Source: Anisus vortex
Lineage: Eukaryota; Mollusca; Gastropoda; Planorbidae
NCBI GenBank assembly: GCA_949126835.1
Contig: OX421506.1
Coordinates: 18,110,447-18,174,446 of the forward strand
DNA length: 64,000 nt
Direction of reading: 5' to 3'
Part shown: piece after piece, positions 53,095 through 63,177 of the stretch
Layout: every line of letters begins with the position of its first letter
Numbering within the stretch: position 1 is the stretch's first letter
Position numbers and translations under genes: made by a program
The notes under the pieces: model-generated
What the model was told of the DNA's origin: nothing
The model's input: only the letters and a program-made list of their open reading frames with translations
Databases searched by the model: none

Positions 53095-54705
53095 AACAAC
53101 CAGAAATTATAATATACTAGATTTATTCTTAACGAACAGACCGTGACTAGTAAAAGATTATGAAATAATCCCTGGACTTTCAGATCTTGATATCTTCAGA
53201 GTAAGTAACATAATAAAAACCCAACTTTTAATATGCAATAAACATAATTAAAAAAATTATCTCTAGAATAAATGCAATACAACAGAACTAGATCAAGCAT
53301 CTATACAATTCCAAATCATTTCCCATACTAAATACAATATAAACAGTCCAGTTGAAGAGATTTGGCAATTCATAAAAACAAACTTAAAAGCAATAATGGT
53401 TGATTTTGTGCCCATCAATCAAACTTAAAAAAAAAAAGAACAAATGTTGGTTTAATACTAATCTAAAGAAAATCTATAAATAAAAAGAACATTTATTTAA
53501 AAAATGTAAGGCAACTAATTTAATTATACTACAAAAAAATACATAAAAATTAAACATTTAATTCAGAAAGTAAGCAGAAAACTGCAAAATGAATATGTAA
53601 ACAATGTAATTTCTAAAGATAATAATAAAAACTTATGGTCCTACCTTAAATCTAGAAAAACGGACACAACTGGCATAGCTCCACTAAAAGGTAAAAAACA
53701 ATTAAACCTATAACGACAATGAAACTAAAGCTAAAATCCTAAACACACACTTTGCATCATCATTTTTAAATCCCGGTGACAAAGAAATCTCCAAAAATTT
53801 AAACACACTAGAAGAGATAGGAAATATAAATGTAGAAGAAAACGGCATTAAACAACTCCTAACCAGCATATAAGTAAACAAAGCTTCTTGTTCAGATGAA
53901 ATACCAGTAAGACTGTTTAAAAAACTAAATAATGAAATATCTCCAATCTTTGAAACACTTTTTTAGGCTTCTCTAAACCAGGCCAAAGTGCCTAGAGATT
54001 GGAAATTAGCCAATGTAACCCCCTTTTCAAAAAAGGAAATAAATCTGACCCTGGAAATTATAGATCTGTTTCCTTAACAAGCATAATATATAATATATAA
54101 TATATAATACATAATGTATAGTAGTATAGTAAATCACTTAGACAAACATAAAACACTGTGCCCACACCAACATGGCTTCCCATATTCATGCAAATTACTG
54201 GATTTTTCCAAAGCATTTCATAAGTTAATCATTCTAGTTTACTAAAAAAACTTAAATATGTTGGCATCTTTGGTCCCTTACATTTATACATCAGTGGATT
54301 GAAGATTTTCTTATAGGTAAAGAACAAACAGTGATAATTAATGGCTATAAATCAACACCATTAACTCTAAATTCTGGAGTTCCACAAGGAACTGTTCTAA
54401 GACTCCTACTATGTCTAATTTATATTAATGAATTATCAAATTGCATCAACAAAGGAACACAAGTAGGATTATTTGCCGAAGATTTCATCATTTATAGCAC
54501 AATAAAGACAGGAAAAGATAGTGAAATCTTACAAAAAGACCTAGATGAACTACAAAAGGGAATCTAACTGAAGTATGTCTTTTCACTCCAAAAAATGCCA
54601 AATTATAAGAGTATCCAAGAAAAAGAAACAAAAATAACAAACTACTTCATTAATGGTAGAGAACTAACTCAAACTAACAATGCAAAGTACTTTTGGGGCG
54701 TTGCA
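53095..54705 (+). mobile_element. LINE (CR1/Jockey-like), endonuclease end to reverse transcriptase
   Basis: It starts with LDLFLTNRP and YEIIPGLSDLD (end of the endonuclease domain), then EYVNNVISKDNNKNLWSYLKSR (linker), PVRLFKK and DFSKAFHK. An open frame at 54331-54567 has NGYKSTPLTLNSGVPQG, LLLCLIYINELSNCI and LFAEDFIIYS. The active-site FADD reads FAED here, so even this frame would be impaired. Several stops and frameshifts occur upstream. It is the same family as 5520-6225 and lies between the two duplicated segments. Confidence 0.85.
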
Positions 54706-55945
54706 CTGCAGACGACCTGATTACGATGTGCCGTTTTTCAGCTTTTCGACTGTCTTTTCAAGCCAGAATTTATTAATTTATATATGCGTAAAGTATGTTA
54801 GTAGTTTGTATAACGGACATTATTGTTCCTATAATTTTTATTTGAAGAACCGCCTTTAGACTAATCGGGTTAAAAGTTAAATGTATAAATTGGAAACGTC
54901 CTCCAAAATAAAGTTTTATTTTTTTAACAATATCGCTTAATTCGTTAATTTATTTTTTTAAATAAACTTAGACCTATTACTAATCACAGTATGTTAAGGT
55001 TATACAATGGGCGCAGTTTCCAAATGATGTCCCTTTGAAATGCTTTCAAATTTAGTGTGTGTTCGGGACCGGGTTTTTCCGTACTGCGAAATATTGCCGT
55101 CTACTTTTTTTATTATTAACTTTTTTTTTATTGTTTGGTATTTGTTTTCTTTTGATCGTATTATTGTTAGTTTTATATTATTAATAAGAAGTTAGAAGCT
55201 TGACAGCAACAATCCATTAGCATATTGTGTAAAATGGCAGCAACATAGATTCCGTTCCGATATATTTATAGATCAGTGGGGAGTAAGTTTTAGTCTCAAT
55301 TTTGTTTATATCGGTAAGTGCAGTGGAAATGTTTAGTTTTTCCTTTTTTCTATAGATCAGTGCTTTTCTTCACTTTGCTCAAACCAATTTATTAAGAATG
55401 CGCAATCCATTCTTTTTATAGATCAGTGATACAATAGATGACTACTAATAAACTTTTTTTTCTTGCATGATAAATTGTGTGATTGTGTGTGCGCTTGTCT
55501 ATTTTGTCTATTATATTTGCCTTTTTATTAATCAAGACGAGCGATCTGCTTGCGAAAAAAAAAATTCAGCTTTTATACAAAAAAACTATGTATTACATGA
55601 AACACATAATTATTAGTTATGAAACAGCTCATTCATAATTAATGCCCTATATTAAGTATGTGGAGATAAAACTTCCTAATGTAAATAAAAGGCAATTATT
55701 TTTTTATCTCTTTTAAAATGTAAATAGACGTTAAACGCTTGTTAGGCCCTTGGATATGTGTGTGTGTGTATGAGAGCTTATTACTACACATGTTAAATAC
55801 GTAGAGTATAATATGTAATATGGGAAGATTTTTTGTTTTAGATATGTAAGACACAATATGTGTGCTTGGTTAATTAACTCTTTAAATTCAATGTATGATG
55901 AGTTGACTATTAAATTATATATTTATATATATATATATATATATT

Positions 55946-56000
<55 letters not shown>

Positions 56001-56088
56001 TCCTTTTCGACTTCCCTTATCGTGCGACGCTAATAAAATATTGTTCACTGTCTCTCTGTGACCATTGACCATGAACATTCCTATAGTC
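54706..56088. other. No gene seen; (TA)n
   Basis: AT-rich. A phrase TTTATAGATCAGTG occurs three times (near 55266, 55352 and 55417). (TA)n is at about 55917-55998. Confidence 0.45.
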
Positions 56089-56089
56089 C

Positions 56090-56340
56090 TGCTTGGATGG
56101 CACTGCACATTCCTATCTTACAAAGATCATTACAAAGCACGTGTCATTAAAGAGTGTGCGCTGCTCATTGCAGTCTTTACTCACGGTTCACAGAGTCACT
56201 AAACATAAAAATAAGTCGTTTGGAGTGAGCACCTTTAAATCTGTGGTGCCTATACTCTGGTACAGCTTGAGCTAGACACCGGGGTATTCTGAGACAAAAG
56301 AATCATTTGAGAATAGTTTGAAGACTTTCCTCTTTAGCTA
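56090..56340 (+). pseudogene. LINE ORF2 C-terminal remnant
   Basis: The translation includes FGVSTFKSVVPILWYSLS and then, after a stop, ETKESFENSLKTFLF: the closing segment of non-LTR ORF2 proteins. It ends exactly where the duplicated segment begins. Copy A retains the last few bases of it (near 47300-47330). Confidence 0.6.
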
Positions 56341-57089
56341 GTGTTTTTGGGTCTCTCTTCACTCCTACATTAGTAACTGAATTGTGGAAAATGCTTTTTT
56401 TTAGCGAATTGGGCATGTTAAATGCAATAGCAGGAAAAGCTGCGCAAATTAGAATTATTGATTGCAACATTGTGTTCCGACATTCTGTTTTAATGTATCC
56501 CCAGATTGTATCACGCCTTACTCTGCCTTTTAAATATAAATCCAATTACAGGTCTCTAAATTAACTATTGATCTTCTGTCATTGTGTTCTTAACAACGTA
56601 TTACTTTTAAACAATAGCTTCTCTAGATTGCATTATATGCTGCAACACCTTTCAACTTTAACCCCCCCCCCTAAACACACACACAAATACATCTACCTCG
56701 CTTTTCTATTAGCCGAGTATACATAAGTAATATTTCTGCATTTATATAAACAAATGTTGTTTCTCAGTCTTACTCTCTCCGCACCTGTAACCTATTTCAA
56801 CAATAATATTATCAACACAATTAAAAATATCAGTCTAGATTAACAAATTACTTATTTATAGTATCAAATAACTATAGAAGAAAGACTTAGAATAATTAAG
56901 GCACTGTAAATGTACATTATGGGTGTTTTATAATTAGGTGGATGCCATGTAGATGTCACGCAGAAGCCATGTGGATCCTATGTTGTCATTATGTAGATGC
57001 CATGAGGGTACCATGTAGATGTCATGGCCTGAACGTAGCAATTGGTGAATGTAAAACTCATTGCACTAAATCCAGTTTCTTTTTCAATA

Positions 57090-57440
57090 TCCAGAGAATG
57101 GTTCAATGTAAGGCCCACTGTCCAGAGAATGGTTTCATGTAAGGCCCACTGTCCAGAGAATGGTTCAATGTAAGGCCCACTGTCCAGAGAATGGTTCAAT
57201 GTAAGGCCCACTGTCTAAAAAATGATTCAATGTAAGGCCCGCTGTCCAGAGAATGTTTCAATGTAAGGTTCACTGTCCAGAGAATGATTCAATGTAAGGC
57301 CCGCTGTCCAGAGAATGGTTCAATGTAAGGCCCACTGTCCAGAGAATGGTTCAATGTAAGGCCCACTGTCCAGAGAATGGTTCAATGTAAGGCCCACTGT
57401 CCAGAGAATGGTTCAATGTAAGGCCCATTGTTCAGAGTTG
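57090..57440. repeat. Satellite array in copy B (31-bp unit)
   Basis: About eleven copies of AATGGTTCAATGTAAGGCCC plus ACTGTCCAGAG. Compared with copy A, each unit lacks TTCTGG and reads CACTG instead of CATTG, so the arrays were homogenised separately. Confidence 0.93.
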
Positions 57441-57705
57441 GATTTTTTTCTCGCTCTCCTGGGCAATACCATAAACTGAAAATAAAAAAGGATTTGCCTT
57501 TTTTGCAAAACCTTTATGCGCAACTGGATCGTAATGCACTGGACGCGAGCAACACTAAGGCCGACCCTGTCCACCCTCTCTGTCAACTAAGCTTTTCCTT
57601 ACTCACTATTAGCCTAAGCCTAAACCTTTGACCTCTGTCAATGTAATCCCTTTCCCATGAGACAATCTCTACCTATCCCTATTTTGTCAACATCAACAAG
57701 ATACG

Positions 57706-57708
<3 letters not shown>

Positions 57709-57740
<32 letters not shown>
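57709..57740 (+). promoter_or_regulatory. Expanded (TA)n at the TATA position of peptide gene B
   Basis: A run of TA dinucleotides replaces the short TATA box of gene A about 100 bp before the ATG. It may change promoter strength or start-site choice. Confidence 0.5.
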
Positions 57741-57743
<3 letters not shown>

Positions 57744-57826
57744 TAGATGGGTAGATGGGAACTTTAGCCAGGATCAGTTGAAATCTGTGTGTATCCAGCC
57801 GATTTGTTCAGCTTCAAGGCATCATC

Positions 57827-59088
57827 ATGAAGATGTTTTATAAATCTACTCTCTTGGTAGTCATCTTTTTGTCAAGCGCATTGGTAATACTAATTTTGAC
57901 TCTTTTTTTTTAATTGCTATACTCATTCATCAGACTAATGAGGATAAAACGTGTTTCTCAAAATTGCATTTCGTTTACATTTAATTATGAATAAATTTAA
58001 AAACAACAAGTGTATAATGATTTAAGGTCTGCTTAAGCATGCGTAAAAGTCAAAATGCATCTGAGAAACTAGACACGTGGCTTTTAAAGTACCAATATTA
58101 CAATTTAAAAAAGTTTTAACATATCATTATAGCTAAGCTTCTTTACAGTTCGTTCCGGAATCAATTTAGACAATGATGATGTCAATTATATTACACTAAT
58201 ATTCGAACTTTGTGTGGCTGAATCTAAGACAACCAAATATAGCTGAATCGTGGTGGAGGCTCCGCAGAAGAGAAAAGTCCACTATTGTCCAATTTCGAAC
58301 TAGGTATTGTCCGAAAGAGGTATACATTTGTAGGCTTAGTGCTGTTTGATTGTCGCACCTTGCAGGATCATATATAGTTGAAAGGATCGCACAACCGTTT
58401 GGGCCGAACATTTAAGACAATGTATCAGTGTTGCGTGATACAGCAGAGTTCGTTATCCAAAGATAGTAATTTCGGCTAATATTCTCGAAGAGATGTGGGG
58501 GTTCAAGTCTGATATATTAACACTAAGGGATATAGGCGTTGGGCAATTACTCAATTTAGGTTCCTTATATAATGGTCAGAATACCATCATAGTAATAGAC
58601 TTCCACTTCTTACATTTAGTATATAAAGTTCTAGAAAGAAAATATAAATATTATGTGAATAAATGTGAATAAATGTATACATATTATACGCAGTATACCT
58701 ATATTATAAAAGGGATACATTGCATACATGTAAAATAAATACCTTTAGTCAATAAAAGATATATTCTCTAACGTTTGAAATATTCACAATGTCGAACATT
58801 TTTTTAAACTAAGATTTTATATGTAATATTTTTACAAAATGTATAACTGTTTTATTTTCTTTTTTCTTCCAGTCTCAAAGCGCTCCTCAAAATCCTAAAA
58901 ACAAAGACCTTAAAGACATTGACAAAGGCCCTGATCCAGACTCCGAGAAAGTCCCTAATCAAGGCGCTATTAGCGTTTCGTTGGGGGGGGTTTTGGGAGA
59001 AAAAAACAAAGTGGTTGCAGATGCAGCTAAACACATTTTGGGGGATAATAAATGCGTTACTGTTTATTTTATGAGGTTTTGTACTTAA
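57827..59088 (+). CDS. Secreted peptide precursor B, two exons, 90 residues
   Basis: Exon 1 is 57827-57883 (MKMFYKSTLLVVIFLSSAL; the donor is GTAATA, weaker than in gene A). Exon 2 is 58873-59088 (acceptor TTTTTCTTCCAG, stop TAA). The phase-0 intron is 989 bp. The layout equals gene A: signal peptide, polar propeptide (SQSAPQNPKNKDLKDIDKGP onward), VSLGGVLGEKNK, AAKHILGDNK and the same end KCVTVYFMRFCT. The propeptide differs from A by many substitutions and small indels, while the last 13 codons are identical at the DNA level. AATAAA at 59231. The matching open frames on both copies argue that both are, or recently were, functional. Confidence 0.83.
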
Positions 59089-59230
59089 AATGTTAAAAAG
59101 TGCATATGGCCCTTGTTTACTCCTTAATTCAAAAACACTTTTTTCAAAGGGAGTTAAATCTTTAAAACCAAGTATTAAAACTTTCCCTTTCCTAAAACAC
59201 TACAACTTCAGAATGAATGTAAATGATGAT

Positions 59231-59236
59231 AATAAA
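59231..59236 (+). terminator. Polyadenylation signal of gene B
   Basis: AATAAA, about 140 bp after the stop, at the position equivalent to that of gene A. Confidence 0.7.
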
Positions 59237-59429
59237 TTCAAGCATTAAAGTTGTGAAAATACATTTCGTTATTTTCGACTTAATAGTTATTGTTTTTATG
59301 TTTTTGTTTGCGTGTTTGTATGTTTGTATTGGTTTGTGTGCATATAATTTTTGAAGTTATATTTGAAACCAAACTTTAAAATAAAAAAACAACTTTTCCT
59401 GCATCACATTATAGTTTTGCTTAGGTTAA

Positions 59430-59709
59430 AGTAAGTCAAGTATCCCGTCTGATCAAATTAATCCATGGGGACAGTTAAACAGCTTTCACGAGCCACTGTG
59501 ACCACGGCCTACTAGGATATTATGTGGCCAGCACTTAGCCCACCCGCCAATAACATTACCCCAACTAAAATCAGCAATCCATCATAGGCTGAGTAGTCTC
59601 AGCAGTCTCAACCTTCCAGACTTGGGAACAAATCCAAGCATTCATACCGATTCAAACCCAAGGCCTTTAGTATGCTAGCCGAAAGCGCTGCCCTTCCACC
59701 GTGGACCCT
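59430..59709 (-). mobile_element. tRNA-derived SINE downstream of gene B
   Basis: It has duplicated with the segment and has diverged more than the A copy (for example GGGACAGTTAAACAGCTTTCACGAG). The B-box complement region reads CCGATTCAAACCC. Confidence 0.8.
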
Positions 59710-59728
59710 TTAACTTAAGTTACCTAGT

Positions 59729-60187
59729 CACACTGATGTTTAACTTAATGTCACACTGATGTTTAAATTAATGTCACACTGATGTTTAACTTAATGTCAC
59801 ACTGTTGTTTAAATTAATGTCACACTGATGTTTAAATTAATGTCACACTGATGTTTAAATTAATGTCACACTGATGTTTAAATTAATGTCACACTGATGT
59901 TTAAATTAATGTCACACTGATGTTTAAATTAATGTCACACTAATTTTTAAATAATGTCACACTGATGTTTAAATTAATGTCACACTGATGTTTAAATAAT
60001 GTCACACTGATGTTTAAATTAATGTCACACTGATGTTTAAATAATGTCACACTGATGTTTAAATAATGTCACACTGATGTTTAAATTAATGTCACACTGA
60101 TGTTTAAATTAATGTCACACTGATGTTTAAATTAATGTCACACTGATGTTTAAATTAATGTCACACTGATGTTTAAATTAATGTCAT
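59729..60187. repeat. 23-bp minisatellite, copy B only
   Basis: About 20 units of TGATGTTTAAATTAATGTCACAC, three or four with a 1-base deletion (AAATAATG). (TA)n follows at 60234-60251. Confidence 0.95.
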
Positions 60188-60570
60188 ACAATTAGCATGC
60201 ATATTAAGTGCATACCGAATAAATAAAATATAATATATATATATATATATAGTTAAGTGAGATAATGCCCTTTAAAATATAACTAGACTATTTGCCATGG
60301 AGTAACGCAAAGAGAAAACTGACTCTAGTTAACGAACTCGTTTATAATTTAATTAGAAATAGCTCGTAGAAAGCGACTGGGACAAATAATTTATAAATAT
60401 CTTTCCTTTTTTGTAAGCTTTCTCATAAGGCATATTCGGTAAAGTGTCGTAGAATGAAGGGTGACAAACTGCTATGAAGCCCGATCAATTCTTGGGCTGA
60501 AAAGAAAGTAAGCTTGATTGTATTTTCTGATGAGTTCTGCATTAATCCTTTTCTAATCACCCTATTGATT

Positions 60571-60940
60571 TCAATTCGTGCAAATGTTGTTTGCTGACGA
60601 TGCTGCCCTCACTGCACACACAAAAGAAGAACTACAAAGGCTCGTCAGTGCTTTGGTAGAGGATTGCCGGGAGTTTGTCCTAACAATCAGTCTGTACAAA
60701 ACTGAAATTATGGGTTGGGACGTTACATCAATCCCCAACATTAACATTGGCTGCCATACTCTTCAAGTCACAAAAGAATTCACTTACTTAGGTTTGAGCA
60801 TTTCAGATAAACTGTCAATCGACAACGAGATAAGCAAGAGAGTGGGCAAGGCATCTGATGCCATGGCTATGCTATCAAAGCGTGTTTGGGAAAAATTAAA
60901 ACTAACGAGGACCACCAAAATACGCATCTCCATCGAATCC
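60571..60940 (+). pseudogene. LINE (RTE-like) reverse transcriptase fragment
   Basis: The open frame from 60578 reads QMLFADDAALTAHTKEELQR, EIMGWDVTS, FTYLGLSISDKLSIDNEISK, MAMLSKRVWE and LTRTTKIRI: the FADD active site and thumb of endonuclease-reverse transcriptase elements. It is cut off by the SINE that follows, so the ORF's last residues are SINE sequence. Confidence 0.85.
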
Positions 60941-61147
60941 TGGTGGAGCCATGATTTTTCCCAGGACTTGAGGGTGTCCCTGAGTGTACCCAGCGCTGAT
61001 GGGTACCTGACATTAGTTGGGGTAAAGTAAAGGCGGCTGGGCATTGTGCTGGCCACACATCCCCTAGTATGCCGTGGCCACAGAAACTGTTGAGCGCTGC
61101 TTCACCAGCCCTATGATCAGTTTGGTCCGAAGGGAACTTTACTTATA
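60935..61147 (+). mobile_element. tRNA-derived SINE (plus orientation), inserted in LINE
   Basis: It starts at the B-box (CGAATCCTGG) and then has CTTGAGGGTGTCCCTGAGTG, CTGATGGGTACCTGACATTAG, GTGCTGGCCACAC and GAACTTTACTT. It joins the LINE frame at about 60935. Confidence 0.8.
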
Positions 61148-61216
61148 CATGCCCGTTGTAAAATTAGTTTTTTTTAAGTTGCCCAAATGCAAATTGCTTT
61201 CAGTCAAAGTATAAGC

Positions 61217-61283
61217 CTGTTTAAGTTTTACCAGTGTTTAAGTTTTACCAGTGTTTAAGTTTTACCAGTGTTTAAGTTTTACC
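61217..61283. repeat. 17-bp repeat array, first block
   Basis: Four copies of CCAGTGTTTAAGTTTTA. Confidence 0.9.
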
Positions 61284-61785
61284 AGTTGCTATGGTGTAAG
61301 TAATAATACAAGGGAAATGACTCATGTAAATCAATTGTAATATTAAGTAAGAATTATAAGACTTAGAATAAAACCTAGATTTGAGTATTAAAATAAAATA
61401 AAACCTAGGGTCTTGTTTGATAGATAGGAAGTGGGGAGTCACATGATCGACCACGCTCGCTTAAAGTTAGTCCCTGAACAGTCTTGTAAAAGATGGACGT
61501 GTAATTGTATTCCAAAATGGACTCAGAATAATTTAATTATATCAATGTTGAAAATATAACTGTGTTTCGTTGATGTGAAATGTGAATTGTGAGTAATAAG
61601 TATTAAATATTATATTCTGCAACAATGAGTTCTTTCATTTTTGATTATAAAATTGAATCGTCTGTTCAACGTCTTTTCAATGTCGGATAGCTTGAGACTA
61701 CTATGTTATCTACCTTAATATAAACACTCCGAGGAGATTGAATCAATTGATGAATCATTTAAATAATATGAACATTAACACCAGT
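61284..61785. other. Spacer between the two 17-bp arrays
   Basis: About 500 bp of unique AT-rich sequence without a gene. AATAAAACCTAG occurs twice (near 61366 and 61398). Confidence 0.4.
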
Positions 61786-61789
61786 GTTT

Positions 61790-61936
61790 AAGTTTTACCT
61801 GTGTTTAAGTTTTACCAGTGTTTAAGTTTTACCAGTGTTTAAGTTTTACCAGTGTTTAAGTTTTACCAGTGTTTAAGTTTTACCAGTGTTTAAGTTTTAC
61901 CAGTGTTTAAGTTTTACCAGTGTTTAAGTTTTACCA
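61790..61936. repeat. 17-bp repeat array, second block
   Basis: Nine copies of the same CCAGTGTTTAAGTTTTA unit, same orientation as the first block. Confidence 0.92.
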
Positions 61937-61959
61937 CTAGACAACTATTGGCAGCTAGT

Positions 61960-62560
61960 GTCATACAACTAAACAGAGAGTGGGTTTAACGCGGACAATT
62001 TAAGCTTCTTATGCTTCCTCAACGTCGCCCAAAAGCACTGATAATTCGTCCGGCTCGCTTTCTTGTTTGTTCTGTAGTATGCTGGTATCAGTGTCGGTCT
62101 TGTAATTATACAGCTTAATGCAGTGTTCCGTCCAACGTCCAAATACTGAAGTGCTTTCAGTAAGGAGCTGGCCATGTTGTCCTCGATTACTGATGCTGAT
62201 TTCTGTTTTGTTTTTGTGAGGTTTCATATTGTATTGTAAGCTTTCTTACTATTGTAGTCTGCAATACTATCCTCCACTGTGCGGCACTGACTATCGATCT
62301 TTTAAAATCTTTTTTAGTTTATTTCATCGCGTTCCTGATCCTTGAATTTATTAGCTTGTATTTATCCGCTGCTACCTGATTGGAATTTTAATCTTTCTTT
62401 AAGGCTCTTCTTCCATCGAGTAGGTCAAGTATCTTTCAGTAATCTATGGTTGTTTCCTGCTTTGTTGTCTTCCTATAATCTCTTCTGCATTTGAAATAAG
62501 TACTTCTTTTAAGTTATTTGCTAAGGTATCGACAACCGTAGGAAATATAAACTAATAAAG
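61960..62560 (-). pseudogene. LINE (RTE-like) linker region, frameshifted
   Basis: Minus-strand translation gives VVDTLANNLKEVL, NAEEIIGRQQSRKQP and then, across shifts, LLDGRRALK, AADKYKLIN and GQHGQLLTESTSVFGRWTEH. This matches the stretch between endonuclease and reverse transcriptase in endonuclease-reverse transcriptase LINEs. Confidence 0.65.
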
Positions 62561-62689
62561 GGACTATGTAAACAACAAAAAATATATTTTAGTTTTTCTT
62601 CACATCAAGTGTTAAAATCTTGGTTGCTGTAGGCCCAATTGCCCCGTTCCCTCCACAACATCAATCTTGAAGCCTTTGTGACAGTATCA

Positions 62690-63161
62690 GTAATAGTGAC
62701 TGTGTAACTGTGCGTGTTTAAGGGACGGGCCAATTATAAACTGACTGAGACTTAGTGGCACACATTGGACTATTATTTTAATGTGTTGACTGGGCTAAGT
62801 GCCCCTGATAGCTGTGTGTTATTGTTTGTGTGACTGGCTGGACAGAGTGAGCTTTGTTCATAGATGTCTCGTGGAGGTGTATGAATAGGGAGTGAATGGC
62901 TTTTATGTGCTAATGTAATGGGCTATAAAAGGATTATATGTGTAGTGATAACTTGTGTATCGATATTTGGACACTGAATGTTTCGTTAATTAGAGTTAAG
63001 ATTTGTGTCCACTTCCTGTGTTTATTATTATTATGCACGTTGTCTTCCTGTCCCTCACGATTGAAGGCTAATCGTATGGTTCAAGTAATTATTAAATAAA
63101 TAATCCTGTACAGCATTTTGGTCTATTGTGTTCATAAACAATCATAAACCATTTCATTACA
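62690..63161 (+). mobile_element. 5' LTR of a Ty3/gypsy-like retrotransposon
   Basis: The right end is fixed by ...CATTACA just before the primer-binding site. A TATA box (GGGCTATAAAAGG, about 62920-62932) and AATAAA (about 63098) are properly ordered. The left end is uncertain: TGTGACAG near 62678 or TGTGTAAC near 62702 could each be the start. The second LTR lies outside the window. Confidence 0.72.
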
Positions 63162-63174
63162 TGGTGTCAGAAGT
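63162..63174 (+). other. Primer-binding site
   Basis: TGGTGTCAGAAGT directly follows the LTR's terminal CA. This is the usual place and form of a tRNA primer-binding site in gypsy-like elements (TGG start). Which tRNA it pairs with was not determined. Confidence 0.65.
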
Positions 63175-63177
63175 ATT

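Larger units (their letters stand above)
56325..60570 (+). repeat. Segmental duplication, copy B
   Basis: Direct repeat of 47290-53000 (see that entry). It lacks the two large insertions found in copy A and carries a 23-bp minisatellite that copy A does not have. Homology ends near TTGATTTCAATTCG, where another LINE fragment starts. Confidence 0.92.
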
